Assembly (NCBI GenBank): GCA_026168455.1
Contig: CM047431.1
Coordinates: 60,718,910-60,782,909 of the forward strand
DNA: 64,000 nt
From: Theocolax elegans
Taxonomy: Eukaryota > Arthropoda > Insecta > Hymenoptera > Cerocephalidae
Direction of reading: 5' to 3'
Below the pieces are notes generated by a model, which was given only the letters and a program-made list of their open reading frames with translations, had not been told where the DNA came from and did no database searches. The position numbers and the translations under genes were made by a program. Numbering within the stretch: position 1 is the stretch's first letter; each line of letters starts with the position of its first letter. Positions 34,443 through 46,774 of this stretch are shown here, in pieces.

Positions 34443-35397
34443 CCTCCCCCCTTTTTTTTCATCGTCGACGACTCGAGTCACCTTTAAAAGCCTTTCGCTC
34501 AGCTATATATACGAGTCTAATCGAAATTTCGTGTTTCTATAATATTTTTCTGCGTCGATCATTAATCTGTTTCCAATGTAAAAAGTACCATTAACCATAC
34601 CGAAAAATCTTGTCGAAGCTTCCCAAAAAAAGGGGAAAGAAAGGGTTGAATTTATAAGCGATTTATATCCGAGGGTCCCTCGTTAACCCATCCATGGGTA
34701 AAGGAAATCGTCGCGAGCCTTTGTACCTAGACGCATAATGCAAGATCCGACGATCTTTTGACGAGCGTGCAAAAAAAAATCATCCGCACTTTCTATTCAC
34801 TCTTTTCTTCCGTCTCCCTTTTTCCCTCACTTTATCAGCGCTTTCGTTAATGAAAGCCCAGAAAATGGCTTTTCTCTATCTACCCTCCTCTCTCAATGGT
34901 AATGGAAAAACCGCCGAGGAAAAAAAAATATTTTTTACCCCACCGTTTTCTTTTTCGTTTCTTTCAATATACTAAATGATAGTACACAGTTTTATCAATC
35001 AGACACATTTAGTTTAATATTACATTTTTTTTGCATCCTCTCTCGGACATAACGTTCAGTACAAGAATAAATATAATCCTTAAAAATATCAATAAATATG
35101 TATATTTTAAATGATTGTTGTGTTTTCATATTTTATCGTTACCAACCTAGGACAAATTTAAACATTTATATATATAAGAAGCAAATGAAAGACATATGGA
35201 GATATTCCAACGTTAATTCCTATTTCCTTCTTTTCCATATTATACTCCCTTATAATTAAAATTAGAATAATGTATAAATATGCACATTGAATAGAAACGT
35301 TGCAATAAGCATTTAAATAGATTCATATATCGATTTTGGGTAATCATATTCAAATAATAGATTTATCTATTTTATTTTATACGTTCATGTTCAATAT
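34046..35397. other. Intergenic, higher-complexity non-coding block
   Basis: 34130-34960 is T/C-rich, less AT-rich and contains a (CT)n tract. No open frame outside the low-complexity tract can be supported. It may be a conserved regulatory region, but that is not shown by sequence alone. Confidence 0.4.
34401..34438. repeat. (CT)n microsatellite
   Basis: About 19 uninterrupted CT units. Open frames across it on both strands are artefacts. Confidence 0.93.
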
Positions 35398-35512
35398 TAG
35401 ACCAATGCTGATACTCAACATTGTTTTCGAACGTTGGTACCGAATGATAGACCAATATACTGGTAGCCAATCTTTGTTTTGAACGTTGGTTTACAATGTT
35501 AGGGCAATAGTG
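35398..35512. repeat. Minisatellite, about 52-bp period
   Basis: Units run GACCAATGCTGAT..CAACATTGTTTTCGAACGTTGGT..GATAG and then GACCAATATACTGGTA..TTGTTTTGAACGTTGGT..GTTAG. A further partial pair of the same unit (GGACCAATATAGGTACCCAA..) lies at about 36228-36290. Confidence 0.7.
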
Positions 35513-35584
35513 GTGTTATATGTGTATATGCACTCAATCAATAAATTATTAATTATGGAATTTTGAAATATTTCCAAATGTAGT

Positions 35585-35790
35585 GCATATTAAGAAGAAT
35601 GGCAAATGTAATAATTATGTTATTTCCTATACGAATACTTTATAGGTGTCTGGTTTAATGTAAAAGTCTCCAAGTCAGTTTCAGTGATACACATTAAAAA
35701 TGGCTGACAGGACCTTCTTAATCCTTAGGTAATAAAACATTTTTCATTATATCTTCATTTGCCTGTAAATATATAAATTAAATATAAGTA
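35585..35790. repeat. Dispersed repeat, copy 1 of 2
   Basis: It shares, in the same orientation as 52205-52415, the ordered blocks TTAATGTAAAAGT..TCCAAGTC, GTCAGTTTCAGTGA, AAACATTTTT and CATTTGCCTGTAAATATATA. Identity is roughly three quarters. Unclassified, non-coding. Confidence 0.65.
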
Positions 35791-36227
35791 AATTAATATG
35801 CAAACGAGTGGTTAAAAGAATGAATATTTCACAATAACATTACCTTGACAAATCTAAAAAAATTTTCATTTAGAATTTTCTGCGATGAAAATTCTGAGAA
35901 TTTTAACACCCACGTTTTGCTGCGTACTCTAAGAAAATATATCATCGCTCTTTTAAAAAGTTAAAGAATGAATATTTCAAATTTAGGAAGTACTAAGCTT
36001 CGGGAAGTCTTGCCGATTTCCTGCCACCAACCAACAGTATTTAACTATCGAAAGGGGAATTAACGGCGGAACAACAGTTACGCAAGAAATAAGCATTACC
36101 AAATATAAAACAGCCGATGTTTCTTTAAATTACCCGGTTTTTCGTCTATTTACTTGATACGCAATCAACGATGTAAATCCACGAATTCGATACCTCTTGC
36201 ACGTATAACAATGATATATCCAACGTT

Positions 36228-36290
36228 GGACCAATATAGGTACCCAACATTTCTTTCGAATATCGATTCAAAATATAGGACCAAAATAAG
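36228..36290. repeat. Minisatellite remnant related to 35398-35512
   Basis: It carries one full unit and the start of a second of the GACCAATAT..CAAC..TTTCGAA..ATAG type. Confidence 0.55.
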
Positions 36291-36638
36291 TTAATTATTA
36301 CATAAAATTCTCACAGATAAATTAGCTAGATTATTGAATAATACGTCATATTGTAAAATTGAAAATCGATAAATAAAATACGCTTTATATTTTTTGTGCT
36401 AATAATCTAAATTATGCAGTTAAAACGTAAATTCAAAACTTTATAGAAGAGTAAAATATTCAATAATTATTTACTTATTTCAATTTCACACAAAATAATA
36501 TATTCTCTGTTAAAAATTTAGCCATTTTTGAAAATTTGAGGCAAGTAAATATAGCAATTTTATAGCTTATAATTAACCCTTTTTTAACAATGTTTGAAGT
36601 ATCTGAAGTCTTTTAATTTTTACTACAAAATTTCGAAA

Positions 36639-36856
36639 CCTGCAATAGTTCAGTCGGTTTAGGACGTCGGGCTCTTAATTTGGAAGTCTCAGGATCGATT
36701 CCCCGGCTCCGGCCGATTGATACAATCACTACTGGAGAATGTAAAGTATCAACATGTGCTTTCTTAACAGAGACATTGTATTGCCTCCGTCGCTGATTAT
36801 CACCAGTTAGGAGCAAAAAAGCATAAAATAGGATCATAAAATAATTAAAAAAAAAC
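36639..36856 (+). mobile_element. tRNA-Lys(CTT)-derived SINE
   Basis: The head has a box A (TAGTTCAGTCGG, 36646-36657), an anticodon-arm-like GGGCTCTTAATTTGG with CTT in the loop position, and a box B (GGATCGATTCC, 36692-36702). This is the order of a tRNA-Lys internal Pol III promoter. The anticodon arm carries extra bases and the acceptor stem does not pair, so it is not a functional tRNA gene. A tRNA-unrelated body follows (36710-36835), then an A-rich tail. Target-site duplications were not resolved. Confidence 0.8.
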
Positions 36857-39389
36857 TAATATTTCATTTATAATAAATGTGGTAATTAACCTTTCTTCCC
36901 TAGTCTGTAACAATAAGGTACGAAAGGTCCTATAAACAAAATTACAAAAACATTGCTCTTCACGATGATGCAATCTATAATCTCGTTAAATAAAACATAT
37001 TTTGTAGAATGATAAATCGCATTGTGTCTTGTGATATATTGTTTAAATTTTTCTGTATGATAAAATATTTTGTTAAATATTAAATTTACATAATTAATAA
37101 ATATTCCTCAAAAATTCAATATATAAAATATTAATGAATGTAAAATTGGTATTTCTTAACCTATAATTTTAAAGGCGGGAAATTTAAATGAAAATTTGTT
37201 TTTAACATACCCTTTCATCGTACCTCAACGAGCGAAGAATAAATGACTCGTGAAATAAATGTGTAGAAATATTTGTTTAATAAATCAAAAAAATTTCCTA
37301 GTCAACAAATATTTTTCTTTCTAACAAATTGTTAAATGCGTGGTTATGTTGGTATAACTAAACGGGTCAATTCACTTATTAAGAATATCCGACGAATAAT
37401 AATTCTAATCCGTTCAAAAAAGAAAACGTCCGTTGTTCACAAACTGAAGCGCGTTCCGTTTGTTGATTTGCCAATTATCTAAAAAAATCGATTTGTATTG
37501 TGATGCTCGGCACGTTTAAACAATCAGAAAAAATGAAAAAAGCATATTCGAAAAAAAGGAGAAATCGAATAACGAGATTCGTGTCGATATACACAATGAA
37601 AAAGCGTATTAGGTTTCAACGAACGAATCGAAGACTGTTATTCATTCTAATCGACTCTTGGTGAGGAGATGAGAACAAATTTCGTGGTTCTGGTAAATAT
37701 TTACTAAGGCAAAATAATCGTTTTTCCTTTCATTTGTTTTTAATTAAATATTTAAACTATTTTTAATTATTTATTTTTAATTAAATATTTAAACTATTTT
37801 GCTTTTCACTCGTTATATACTAAATCGCGAATGTCAATTTATCAAAATCTCTCGATCGACGACGAGTTGACATTTCGATGAATAAGGATTTATATGATTT
37901 TTAATAAAACTTTTTCACAAGTTTCAAGAGAAAAAGGGGACAAAAGTCCAATCTATACGACGGTACAAGTGCTGATGTAAAATTTTCACGAGGTACAAAA
38001 TTAAGGAAGATTATACGCCGAGATAGTTTTATCAATTTTTTTTCGTATAATTTTCAATCGGTCGTAATATTTTTACGTCTCGTACGAATTTCCTTCCCTT
38101 CTTTTGCAATTCGTCGATTTGTGTGTTAAAAAAGAAATATTTTTATCCTTTATCCTATAATCAACGTGGCTATAATTAGTATAGTAAATTAGGCCAAATA
38201 TCGTGTTGTGTGCTCTCTGCTTATATAGTTTGATATACACGTGACGATTCGATAATTTGACAATTTCGTCGACATTGAGATATCTCGAGGTAACCTACCT
38301 AAGTATGTACTGCGATGTGTATATATGTATATACATCCTTGGTAAGCTTCTGGAAAATGTAGATGATGAAAATGGTACCATCATACGTGACGTCTTGAAT
38401 TTCGAAGTAGACGTGACTCTTTGGGAGCGCTGTGACAAATGTGACAACTTTTTTACATCGTCGCTCGTGTAGAATTATTTTATTTTAATTAAAGGCAGCT
38501 ACATTGTCTCGCTATAATTGTTATTTATAGCGAATCGGACTGATTATATATTTCGTTACGCCAGTTATAATCAAGTTTAAGGTTGTCGTATTCAGCTTTT
38601 ATATCGTCTTTGCCTTATCGACGTGAAATATCATTATATTATTGAAAAAGAAAATTAATTTAGTCAATTTTAAGAATATATTGTCCTTTGTTTATATAAA
38701 AGATTTATCAGTGTGCAAAATTTTAGTGTGAAATATTCATATTACCTTTTGCGGTGGAATTCCTCACCAATAATTTTGAACAAGTCAGTGAACTATTCTT
38801 TAATCGATAATAATCTAGTCACGAATAGAAACTTATTCTTTGAAAAAAATAGTAAAAAATGATTACTTGCAAATTATAAAATAGATATTTTTAACCTTAA
38901 AACATTGAGAAACGGTTTAATTTTTAAATAAAGGAGTGTTTTCAAAATTAAATACATAATTATTGTCTCAAATGTAATACAAAGGTAGATAATTTTTCAA
39001 TAAAGTGCAGTAAACTCTTGGAAAATGATTTAATTTTAATTTCTCGTTGTTTAATAATGTTCCAGTGTTTTGTGATACACTTTACGTCGATAAGTTAGAA
39101 TGAATAACAAAATAAGTAAAGCATATTCTTCATTGCTTTAACACACTGTATAATAATAAAAAATAATAAGTTTTTATTTTTAATTATTACTAAAATTAAT
39201 CTGCGGAATTCGGATAAACTCAACTTCTGACCACGTATGTATTTAAATGTACAATATGCCTGCAATTTGTTCTGGTGGAAAAATATCGTTTTAAATATCG
39301 AATAAAGCAGAATAATATATGTGTATATAATAATTTTTAACAAACTAATCAAAGTTTCTGATATAAAGTAATCTCTATATAGTAAATTT
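36857..39389. other. AT-rich intergenic stretch
   Basis: It contains a direct duplication of about 32 bp at 37737-37800 (TTTTTAATTAAATATTTAAA twice). Open frames of 71 and 85 codons (38257-38472, 39095-39352) have no recognisable motif. No gene supported. Confidence 0.5.
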
Positions 39390-40292
39390 AAGGGGACCAG
39401 CCTGGGTTAAAATTGGATAAAAAGCTATTCAATATTAAAAATTATATTATTATTAATATTAAGTTATATTATTATTAATTTTTATTTTAAATTTTTTGGC
39501 CAATTTTTATGTAACACAACTATTTTAATTAATTATGAGACTCTGTACTCTGATTTTTTTTCATAATGGACTTACCGCAGGATATCTTAGGAACCATTTC
39601 ATCAGTTAGGCTGAAATTTTAAGAGTAACTTTCAAATATGATTTTAATCCACTTGAGCGGAACAGACTGCGTTAAACTTGTAATAAAAAATTATTCTTAC
39701 TAAATTATTTGAAAAAATGAAAAAATTGTATTAATAAAAGCTAAATAATTTTTTAAATAAATTTTTAGACTTTAATTGAAATTTTAATCTATTCAAGTGG
39801 ATTAAAATCATATTTAAAAGTTACTGACCGTTAAGGTGGCAGAGTTTTGGAGACGCCAGAAGTTAAGCAGCATTTGCTGCGCGCAGTACTTGGATGGGTG
39901 ATCCATTCTTGTGAGGCTTTCGGGATCAGTTAGATGTTTTTCCACCCATCGTGAGAGGGGGTTGTGCAACATTCGGTTTCGGTGTTTGGGCCTACGCAAT
40001 GTGACCTAAACACCCAAAAAAGAATGTTTTAGTACACCGGCCGTCTCGGGGCAGGTTTTCCCTTTCTCACGGGCATAATTCCGGCCGAATGCGAGGCGGT
40101 GGGGTAATTCAAGGAGGGAAAATAAGCACTCACATCAGAGGTGGTGGGTGAATACCATAAAAACCCGAATTGAGTACACAGTAGGAAGTGTCAAAAAGGG
40201 GCACAAAACAGAAATAAAAAAAAAGTTTAAAAATTACTGTTAAAATTTCAGCCTATTCGATGAAGTGGATCCAGAAATATCCTGCGGTAAGT
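39390..40292. mobile_element. Family C palindromic element interrupted by a SINE
   Basis: The left end AAGGGGACCAGCCTGGGTTA matches the inverted terminus GGCTTGTCCCCTT at 55257 and 16450. The block GGACTTACCGCAGGATATCT..AACCATTTCATC..TAGGCTGAAATTTTAA (39570-39640) recurs inverted at 40242-40292, placing the axis near 39720. The right arm is split by the 5S-derived SINE and stops after GGTAAGT. Confidence 0.75.
39827..40225 (+). mobile_element. 5S rRNA-derived SINE (SINE3-type) with target-site duplication
   Basis: The head follows 5S rRNA: AGAAGTTAAGCAGC (39858-39871) and AGTACTTGGATGGGTGATCC (39885-39904) are the internal Pol III control elements of 5S genes. A 5S-unrelated body and an A-rich tail (40206-40225) follow. 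It is flanked by TTTAAAAGTTACTG (39813-39826) and TTTAAAAATTACTG (40226-40239), a 14-bp target-site duplication with one mismatch, as expected for LINE-mediated insertion. The flanks join into a continuous family C arm, confirming the insertion. Confidence 0.9.
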
Positions 40293-40887
40293 ATAGTTTA
40301 TCGATTAAATTATGGGAATAAAATATTTTTCCAAAATTGATAATAACATCGTTAATTTTAAATCAAATAACAATAACATCCAAGTATAGTTAAAAACACA
40401 CAGTGAAACGATTTTTGTCAAGAAAAATAAGTACAAATCGATAAATAAGGTATAACGATAAAATGAAAAAAAAGAGTAAAAATTCGTATATACGTATGAC
40501 TTAAAGCAAACGCAAGGATTCAATGTTAAGAATTTCACAAAAAAAATACTTTCCGCTAATATTTACAAAAGTACGAAGGCAACGATTTTTAAATATTTGT
40601 CTCGTATCTAAGTATTTCCTGTGTTTTCGAATGTAAGATTGCCTCGCGAATTTCCACGAGGACGCGCTGTCTCAGATTTTGCGCGTATATACTACCACGA
40701 TAAAAAGTTGAGTAAACAATGCGGATACGTTCTATAAACATCAGTTGTATACTTGGTTTGAAACTCGAATTATAAATACAACAATAATTTTATATTAAAT
40801 GGGAAATATCTATAATGTAATATTTTTTTGTTAAAACAAACCATTTATACACTGCACACACGCACACACATATATATATATCTATAT
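40293..40887. other. AT-rich stretch, no gene recognised
   Basis: Only a short CA/AT tract at 40855-40885 next to the following element. Confidence 0.4.
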
Positions 40888-40972
40888 GGACCATTCCATA
40901 TCAAATCAGAAGATAATAATTTTTAGATTATTGATATTTTGGGAAACTATAAAATTTCTTGCTTATAAATAT

Positions 40973-41622
40973 TTGGTTGTCGGGTACGCGCCGTGTAGTG
41001 TAAAATAAATGAACAGATGATTACAGAATATAAATAAAGTTTATTAAAATATTTCGTTGTACGTGTCAAGAGTTTGTGTCTAACGAGTATGTGTGCTCGG
41101 GTGGAGTGTTAGACTGTGAATGAATCTCCGATGCAAAGCTGCTTCGCAGGTCACCTACGGAAAGGGATGGAAGGGATGATAATAATCGGTACAGTTAGTT
41201 TTCTAAGGTAGGGAAAAGGTTTGCAAGTTTGAACCCGTCGAACGATGCGAACCAGATGTATGCAGTAATTAAGGAAAACATTGACCGGGTGAATCCCAAA
41301 ACGTGAAAAGAAATTAATTACCCGGATGACTATAAAACTGAGCATAAAAATTTAACCGTAAGGATGCCGAAATATAAAACAATTGAGGAATGGATGTCCG
41401 CGCGGGTGAAAAGGTTTAGGATTAGGAAAAGACTGACCTGCGAAGGGACTTCGTAAAGGAGGCGTGTTTGAGGATGTATATGCATGTGTATGTGTTTGTT
41501 TGCGTGTGTTTGAATACAACTTATTTATATATACATATAATATGATTCATGTGCTTTAATTTAATAATATATAATATTTAACTTAATAATAAATGCCCGA
41601 GCGTATGTAGCGAGCCGCTACA
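40973..41622. mobile_element. Candidate solo LTR
   Basis: A 650-bp block of clearly higher GC and complexity ends ..GCCGCTACA and begins near TTGTCGGGTACGCGCC. It is flanked by AATAT at 40968-40972 and 41623-41627, a possible 5-bp target-site duplication. An early ATAAA signal is present. TG..CA ends would need the left border at about 40978. The terminal match is short and AT-rich, so the LTR nature is tentative. Confidence 0.35.
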
Positions 41623-42132
41623 AATATGTAGACAAATTTTTTAAATCCATAACTTATATATATATATAAAGTTGTTTATTACAAAAAAAATGGTATTATT
41701 TTGCATCAATATGTCAAATTTTGGTGACCGTGTAACTCAGAATACATGGATCATACAGAAAAAAAATGATGGCTAGATTTTATATTGGAAGATTACTTGA
41801 AGACTTCAGTGATATGGGTGAAAATCATCTAACGTGCATATTTGTGTAATAGTGAAATATATCGCATTATATCATATATAAAATTACGAATAAATTATTC
41901 TAAGTACAATATAACCTGCACTGCGCAACTTAAAAATACGGTCTTTCTAATTAAAATAAATTAATTAGTAAAGTGTTTAAAATTCGGAAAAATATTGTTT
42001 ACGCGTCATTGGGACTCCTCAGAGAAAGAGAGACTCCTCTGACTTTATCCGTCTATCAGCGGCGATGTATCGAGTACTTATTATATCAGCCGACCTGTGT
42101 GCAATTTAAATAATGTGTTTAAGTTAATAAAG

Positions 42133-42993
42133 GATTTTATTGCCAAGTTTAAGTTGCTTAAAGTTTGAAATGTAACGTCCCCTGGCTGTAACAAGGCCAT
42201 ATCGCATATTATCAGGTGCTATTACAGGCGTATTTCTTTATTTCAAAAACGGGTTCGAACTTAATTGTCCATTTTGATAACCACAATTAAAATCAAGTTG
42301 AAAATCTGAACATTTATTGATTTTTAAAGTGCACTGAACATGCTGAACTTTGTAACAAACTTGTTATCAATAATAGCTGTGTTATGATTAATGTCTTTAA
42401 AATAATTGTAAACATAAAACATTTTTCTAACCAGGTGAAATTGTTAACTTTTGGTTTAGTTTAAACGTAAAAATTATTTAAGATTTAACCGAGATAGGGC
42501 GTTTTCCAAGCGAGTTCCGAGACTAGGGCGTTTTTCAAGCAAGTTCCGAGATAGGGCGTTTTCCAAGCAAGTTCCGAGATAGACTGTTCTTCCACTCAGC
42601 CGACGATATGTAATTTAATGTAAGTCAGCCGTGAAACTTGATAAAAATTGATTTTATTGCCAAGTTTAAGTTGCTTAAAGTTTGAAATGTAACGTCCCCT
42701 GGCTGTAACAAGGCCATATCGCATATTATCAGGTGCTATTACAGGCGTATTTCTTTATTTCAAAAACGGGTTCGAAACTTAATTGTCCATTTTGATAACC
42801 ACAATTAAAATCAAGTTGAAAATCTGAACATTTATTGATTTTTAAAGTGCACTGAACATGCTGAACTTTGTAACAAACTTGTTATCAATAATAGCTGTGT
42901 TATGATTAATGTCTTTAAAAATAATTGTAAACATAAAACATTTTTCTAACCAGGTGAAATTGTTAACTTTTGGTTTAGTTTAAACGTAAAAAT
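42133..42993. repeat. Two-copy duplication, about 345-bp unit, 517 bp apart
   Basis: The unit GATTTTATTGCCAAGTTTAA.. (42133) recurs at 42650 and runs to about 42993. The copies differ only by single-base indels (for example in the TTCGAAACTT and AAAATAATT runs). Both contain TGTAACGTCCCCTGGCTGTA, and shorter related CCCCTGGCATGTAACGTCCC motifs recur near 43235-43258. Confidence 0.92.
42491..42590. repeat. Minisatellite, about 28-bp period
   Basis: Three and a half copies of GAGATAGGGCGTTTTCCAAG followed by CRAGTTCC, lying in the spacer between the two 345-bp copies. Confidence 0.9.
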
Positions 42994-42999
42994 TTTATT

Positions 43000-44944
43000 T
43001 TTAATATTTCATGATGTTAAGCAAATAATACGGGCATATTTTTGTGGTAATTCAGCGGTTACCTTTTTGAATGTAATTCCTCTGGCAGAGTATAATTGGA
43101 AGACTAATAAACTTTTTAAAACCAATTCATAGAGTAAATTTGAGATAAAGTAACTACATAAAAACAGTATTATTCCGATTTGGAAATTTTGATTGTTAAC
43201 GTAATAAAATTTAAAAAAACAATCTATGTAATGTCCCCTGGCATGTAACGTCCCCTGTCCAAATTTCTTTTATAACAAATAATCGATGCTGATCATTACA
43301 TGCTTTACTGTTTTGACTAAAAATAAACATTATTTCTTAACAATTGTTTTCTCCTTGAATATTTCTCTATCTTGAATTTTAATGAAGTAAGTTGTTACGA
43401 ATGTAATTTGTATACAGAATGTGAACATTATTACTTAGGGTCGATCTCGTACGAAAATAAGACTCAGAAAAAGAGTAAAATTGTTATTCAAGATAAAAAA
43501 GAAGTCACTACTAAAAGAAACAATAAAAAAAGAAAGAAAAAATAAGAGGAGAAATAATAAAAATATATAATTTATATTACAAATATAAAAGTTATGTTAA
43601 ATTGATTATATGGAAAGTTATGTTAAATTGATAAATGGAAGAATTTGTTAATTAATTTTTTATTATTGTTATTATCAATTAGGTATAGTTATATTCAATG
43701 TATACTTCATAATAAAATACGTTTATCAAAACGTTCTATCCCTATTACAAAATCTCACGTGAGAAATTTCTAAAAATCGAAAATATGCCTTAATTGCTTT
43801 GAAACTTTGATTTTTGAGCTTTTCTGGGGGCTTGCATCACTTAAAAAGTGACTTTCCATACTTAGAAATTGATTTTTTATTATTTAACAAATTTAAACAC
43901 CGCTCCAATTGAACTATCACATGAAATTTTGTATTAGGGATATATTCCAGATGTTTATGTTTTATATATTAAAATATATGTAATTCCCCTGGAATGTAAA
44001 AATTAAAAATCTTCAATACGTTAAGTAAATCAACCGATCCTGTATGCCCACTGTAAACAGATACTCTAGAGACTGTAATTGGTCCGGAGAAACCAAAAAT
44101 ATATTATTTTTTTTATTTTGTTTTCTTGCATATTAGAACGTCAAATGTTCACGTTAGATGATTTTCACCCATATACTTTATAATTACAACTGATAATTCA
44201 ATTTTGATGTACTTTTACTGAGCATTAAAAATTAATCGCTTTTTAACATTGTTGATATTAAATATTACCTTCTTCTGTGAGCCGTAATATATTTGAATCC
44301 AAAAAAATTTATAAAAAGCATTGCAGGATATATTAGTATTAATAAATTGATACTTTATTAAAATTATTATTTAGTATTCACAAAATGCGTTCTTTGGCTC
44401 ATTGAGTTAGCCTGCAGTTACTACTTGGTACGCGCAAAATACATGTAGTCATTATGTCGAATAACAATATTAAAAATCAAAATATTTAATTTTTTGGTCA
44501 GTAGATTACCGACCTAGCAAACAAAGGTAATTATTACATTTATTTAAGTAAAATATGTAATATTGTATACAAAACCTAAACATAGAACTGCACTATAGAT
44601 AATTAAACAATAAATCGTTTACATACTGCATAGAAAATGTACGATTTTTCGGTGCAGAAATTTTGTAGGGTTTCCTTAATGTTGTATTCACCTGGAACTT
44701 CGTAGAATGCCTTATTATTTAATTATCCATAGGGCTGTTCTGTATTTGGGAATTGCAAATAATTGCATATTTTTTAACATCAATGTAATAATTAATAGTA
44801 ATAATAGACGGTAACTCCGTCTCTCGTGATAAAAACTGACTTTGACGTCCCTTATAATAGTTATAATTATAACGTATACCAAAAAAATTTCCGATATAAA
44901 AGTTATCCATCATTTTTTAAAATAATTCTTTGTATAACTATGTT
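43000..44944. other. AT-rich interior of the composite element or intergenic DNA
   Basis: No coding frame, RNA or tandem repeat recognised apart from the inverted 25-bp block at about 44147-44172. Confidence 0.4.
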
Positions 44945-45232
44945 ATCACTCAAATAAAATATATTTTTGATCTAAGCGGAATTCTTGTTAAATATGCCTT
45001 AGAGAAAAAATCCGGTTGGTCCAATGCGATTTCTTTTAGAATCAAGAGGAGTTTGATTGATTTCAGAACATTGATCTTTTTGAGTTGTATATATCTCATC
45101 TTTTACAAAAATAAAAATTTTGCTCGATTATATATGAATCCGTTTGATTAAACAATAGTCACATTGGAGGAAACAGATCTTGAGGCACATTTAAGAAAAA
45201 TTCCGCTTAGATAAAATATATATTTTTTTCAG
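44945..45232. mobile_element. Small MITE with about 55-bp inverted arms
   Basis: ATATATTTTTGATCTAAGCGGAATTC..TTAAATATGCCT (44957-44999) and its inverse AGGCACATTTAAGAAAAATTCCGC..TAGATAAAATATATAT (45171-45225) form the arms. No coding capacity. Confidence 0.65.
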
Positions 45233-45330
45233 TGCAGGATCTAAAATTAGGTTTACATATAGGTAAGAAAATATGTCACTTCCTAGGTACATCAACCATT
45301 TTTGTAACTATTGATTTGACATAGAATGCT

Positions 45331-46774
45331 ACATATTTATATATATATATAAGTTACTAACATTTTGAAAAAATTCACGCCGATAGAAGAAGTATGTATA
45401 TGTGTGTATTATATAAAAAAATAGTTTTCCGATCGGGTAAATACGGGGCTAGTATGGATTGTATCGACCTTAGGTAAAGTAAAAAAAAAAAAAAAGAAAT
45501 GGAGTACACTGACCCGAATCGTAAAGCTGTATGTGTTCTTGGTAGAACGAAACGCTTTATAGGCTTGTGCGCGTTGTCAAATTCTTTAGTCGTTCCGATT
45601 CCGAAAGAGAGAATATATGAAAAATAAAATATGTAAGAAGTTGATTTTATCATCGAGGTAAACTAGAGAAAACAAGAGTATAATATTAATCTTGTGATTA
45701 TTTTTACTCGATTAGACTATCGGGCTATAATTATAACACCGCGGTATAAGAGCTCTTTTTAATTAATGTACGACATATAGCGTATCGCTAAGTACGATAT
45801 TTTCTCTGTAAGATATATTTTTTCAGTGAAATTATTCGAACTGATTTTTATGATTTTATTGTTATAAATGTATTACAAAGTTTAAATATTTATTAAACTC
45901 TTAAATGTTTACATTTAAAAATATATTTATATCATTCAATTTTTTTATCCTCTGTATAAGCGTATATTCATTATTGTAACGATAATATCGCGTAGATTCG
46001 ACTGTACCTAATAGTCTTTTAATAGTAATTAATGTATACGCATTTAATAATATATACACGAAAAATATAATTTTCATATAGGAAATCGGTATTGTAATTG
46101 TATAATTGTGTGTATATATATATAGGTGTGCACTCGTGATGCGCACACCCCTTCATTCGAGTGGATTAAAGGGTTAAAGCTCTCTGTATACGTAACGTAC
46201 ACAGCTGATGACGGGTAGGTGCGAACCCAACAGACCGGTCGATAACCACCAGACACCCACCGGTAATTCGCCTTTTTACGCCATATATAGGTATATATAT
46301 ATATTATATTTTTATTTTTCATTTCTTATCTTCTCTTTTTTTTGCCTTCTTCGTAGTGTATCACGGGCAAACGATCTTTATCAACATCATCGGCAGTTCC
46401 TGTCTCTCTCGGCCTCTTTTCTCCGATGATTTTTCCTTCGTTTGTGCACATCCCGCGCCATAATAAATTACTGGGTTGCGTTTATAGATTTTTAATTAAC
46501 TCCGGCTACGTTCTGTCGCTTGTTACCCTTCGTCCTGGAAATTCCAACACACTCTCGTTCCGTACGAGTACGGGTGTGTATGCGTGTACGTGTGTATTTG
46601 CGCGCGTACCGGCATTTATAAATAATATCGTTTATTATGTACGATTTAAAAAAGATGTTTCTTTTAATTACATTAATGAACGAACGTATTGGATGCAGGT
46701 TACATCCGGCCATTATATACATCCGAGTATTTTAGATATGTACATTTGAGCGATTATATGTCTCTGTATATATA
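45331..46774. other. Intergenic, no gene recognised
   Basis: An A-rich run at 45480-45495 and several AT tracts. The segment 46130-46620 is less AT-rich; short frames on both strands overlap one another and show no motif. Confidence 0.4.

Larger units (their letters stand above)
40888..45330. mobile_element. Possible large family A-related composite element
   Basis: After an AT tract the left end reads GGACCATTCCATATCAAATC. Near 45310-45330 TGATTTGACATAGAATGCT is its imperfect inverse, again next to an AT tract. Inside, ATATGGGTGAAAATCATCTA plus five more bases (about 41813-41840) occurs exactly inverted at about 44147-44172. The termini share the GG..ATTCCA.. layout of family A. Interior insertions (candidate LTR, tandem duplication, small MITE) explain the length. 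There is no transposase frame. Boundaries are inferred. Confidence 0.4.

Noticed and set aside
34217..34542. Open frames on both strands across the (CT)n tract
   Set aside because: Low-complexity Arg-Glu or Ser-Leu runs produced by the microsatellite.
39814..39999. 61-codon minus-strand frame rich in Arg/His
   Set aside because: It is the antisense of the 5S-derived head of the SINE.
44400..44470. Possible tRNA-like sequence around GGCTCATTGAGTTAGCC
   Set aside because: No T-arm or acceptor stem could be paired.
46205..46240. CTGATGACGGG considered as a fourth hammerhead core
   Set aside because: No GAAA box or stem II follows; it reads GCGAACC instead.
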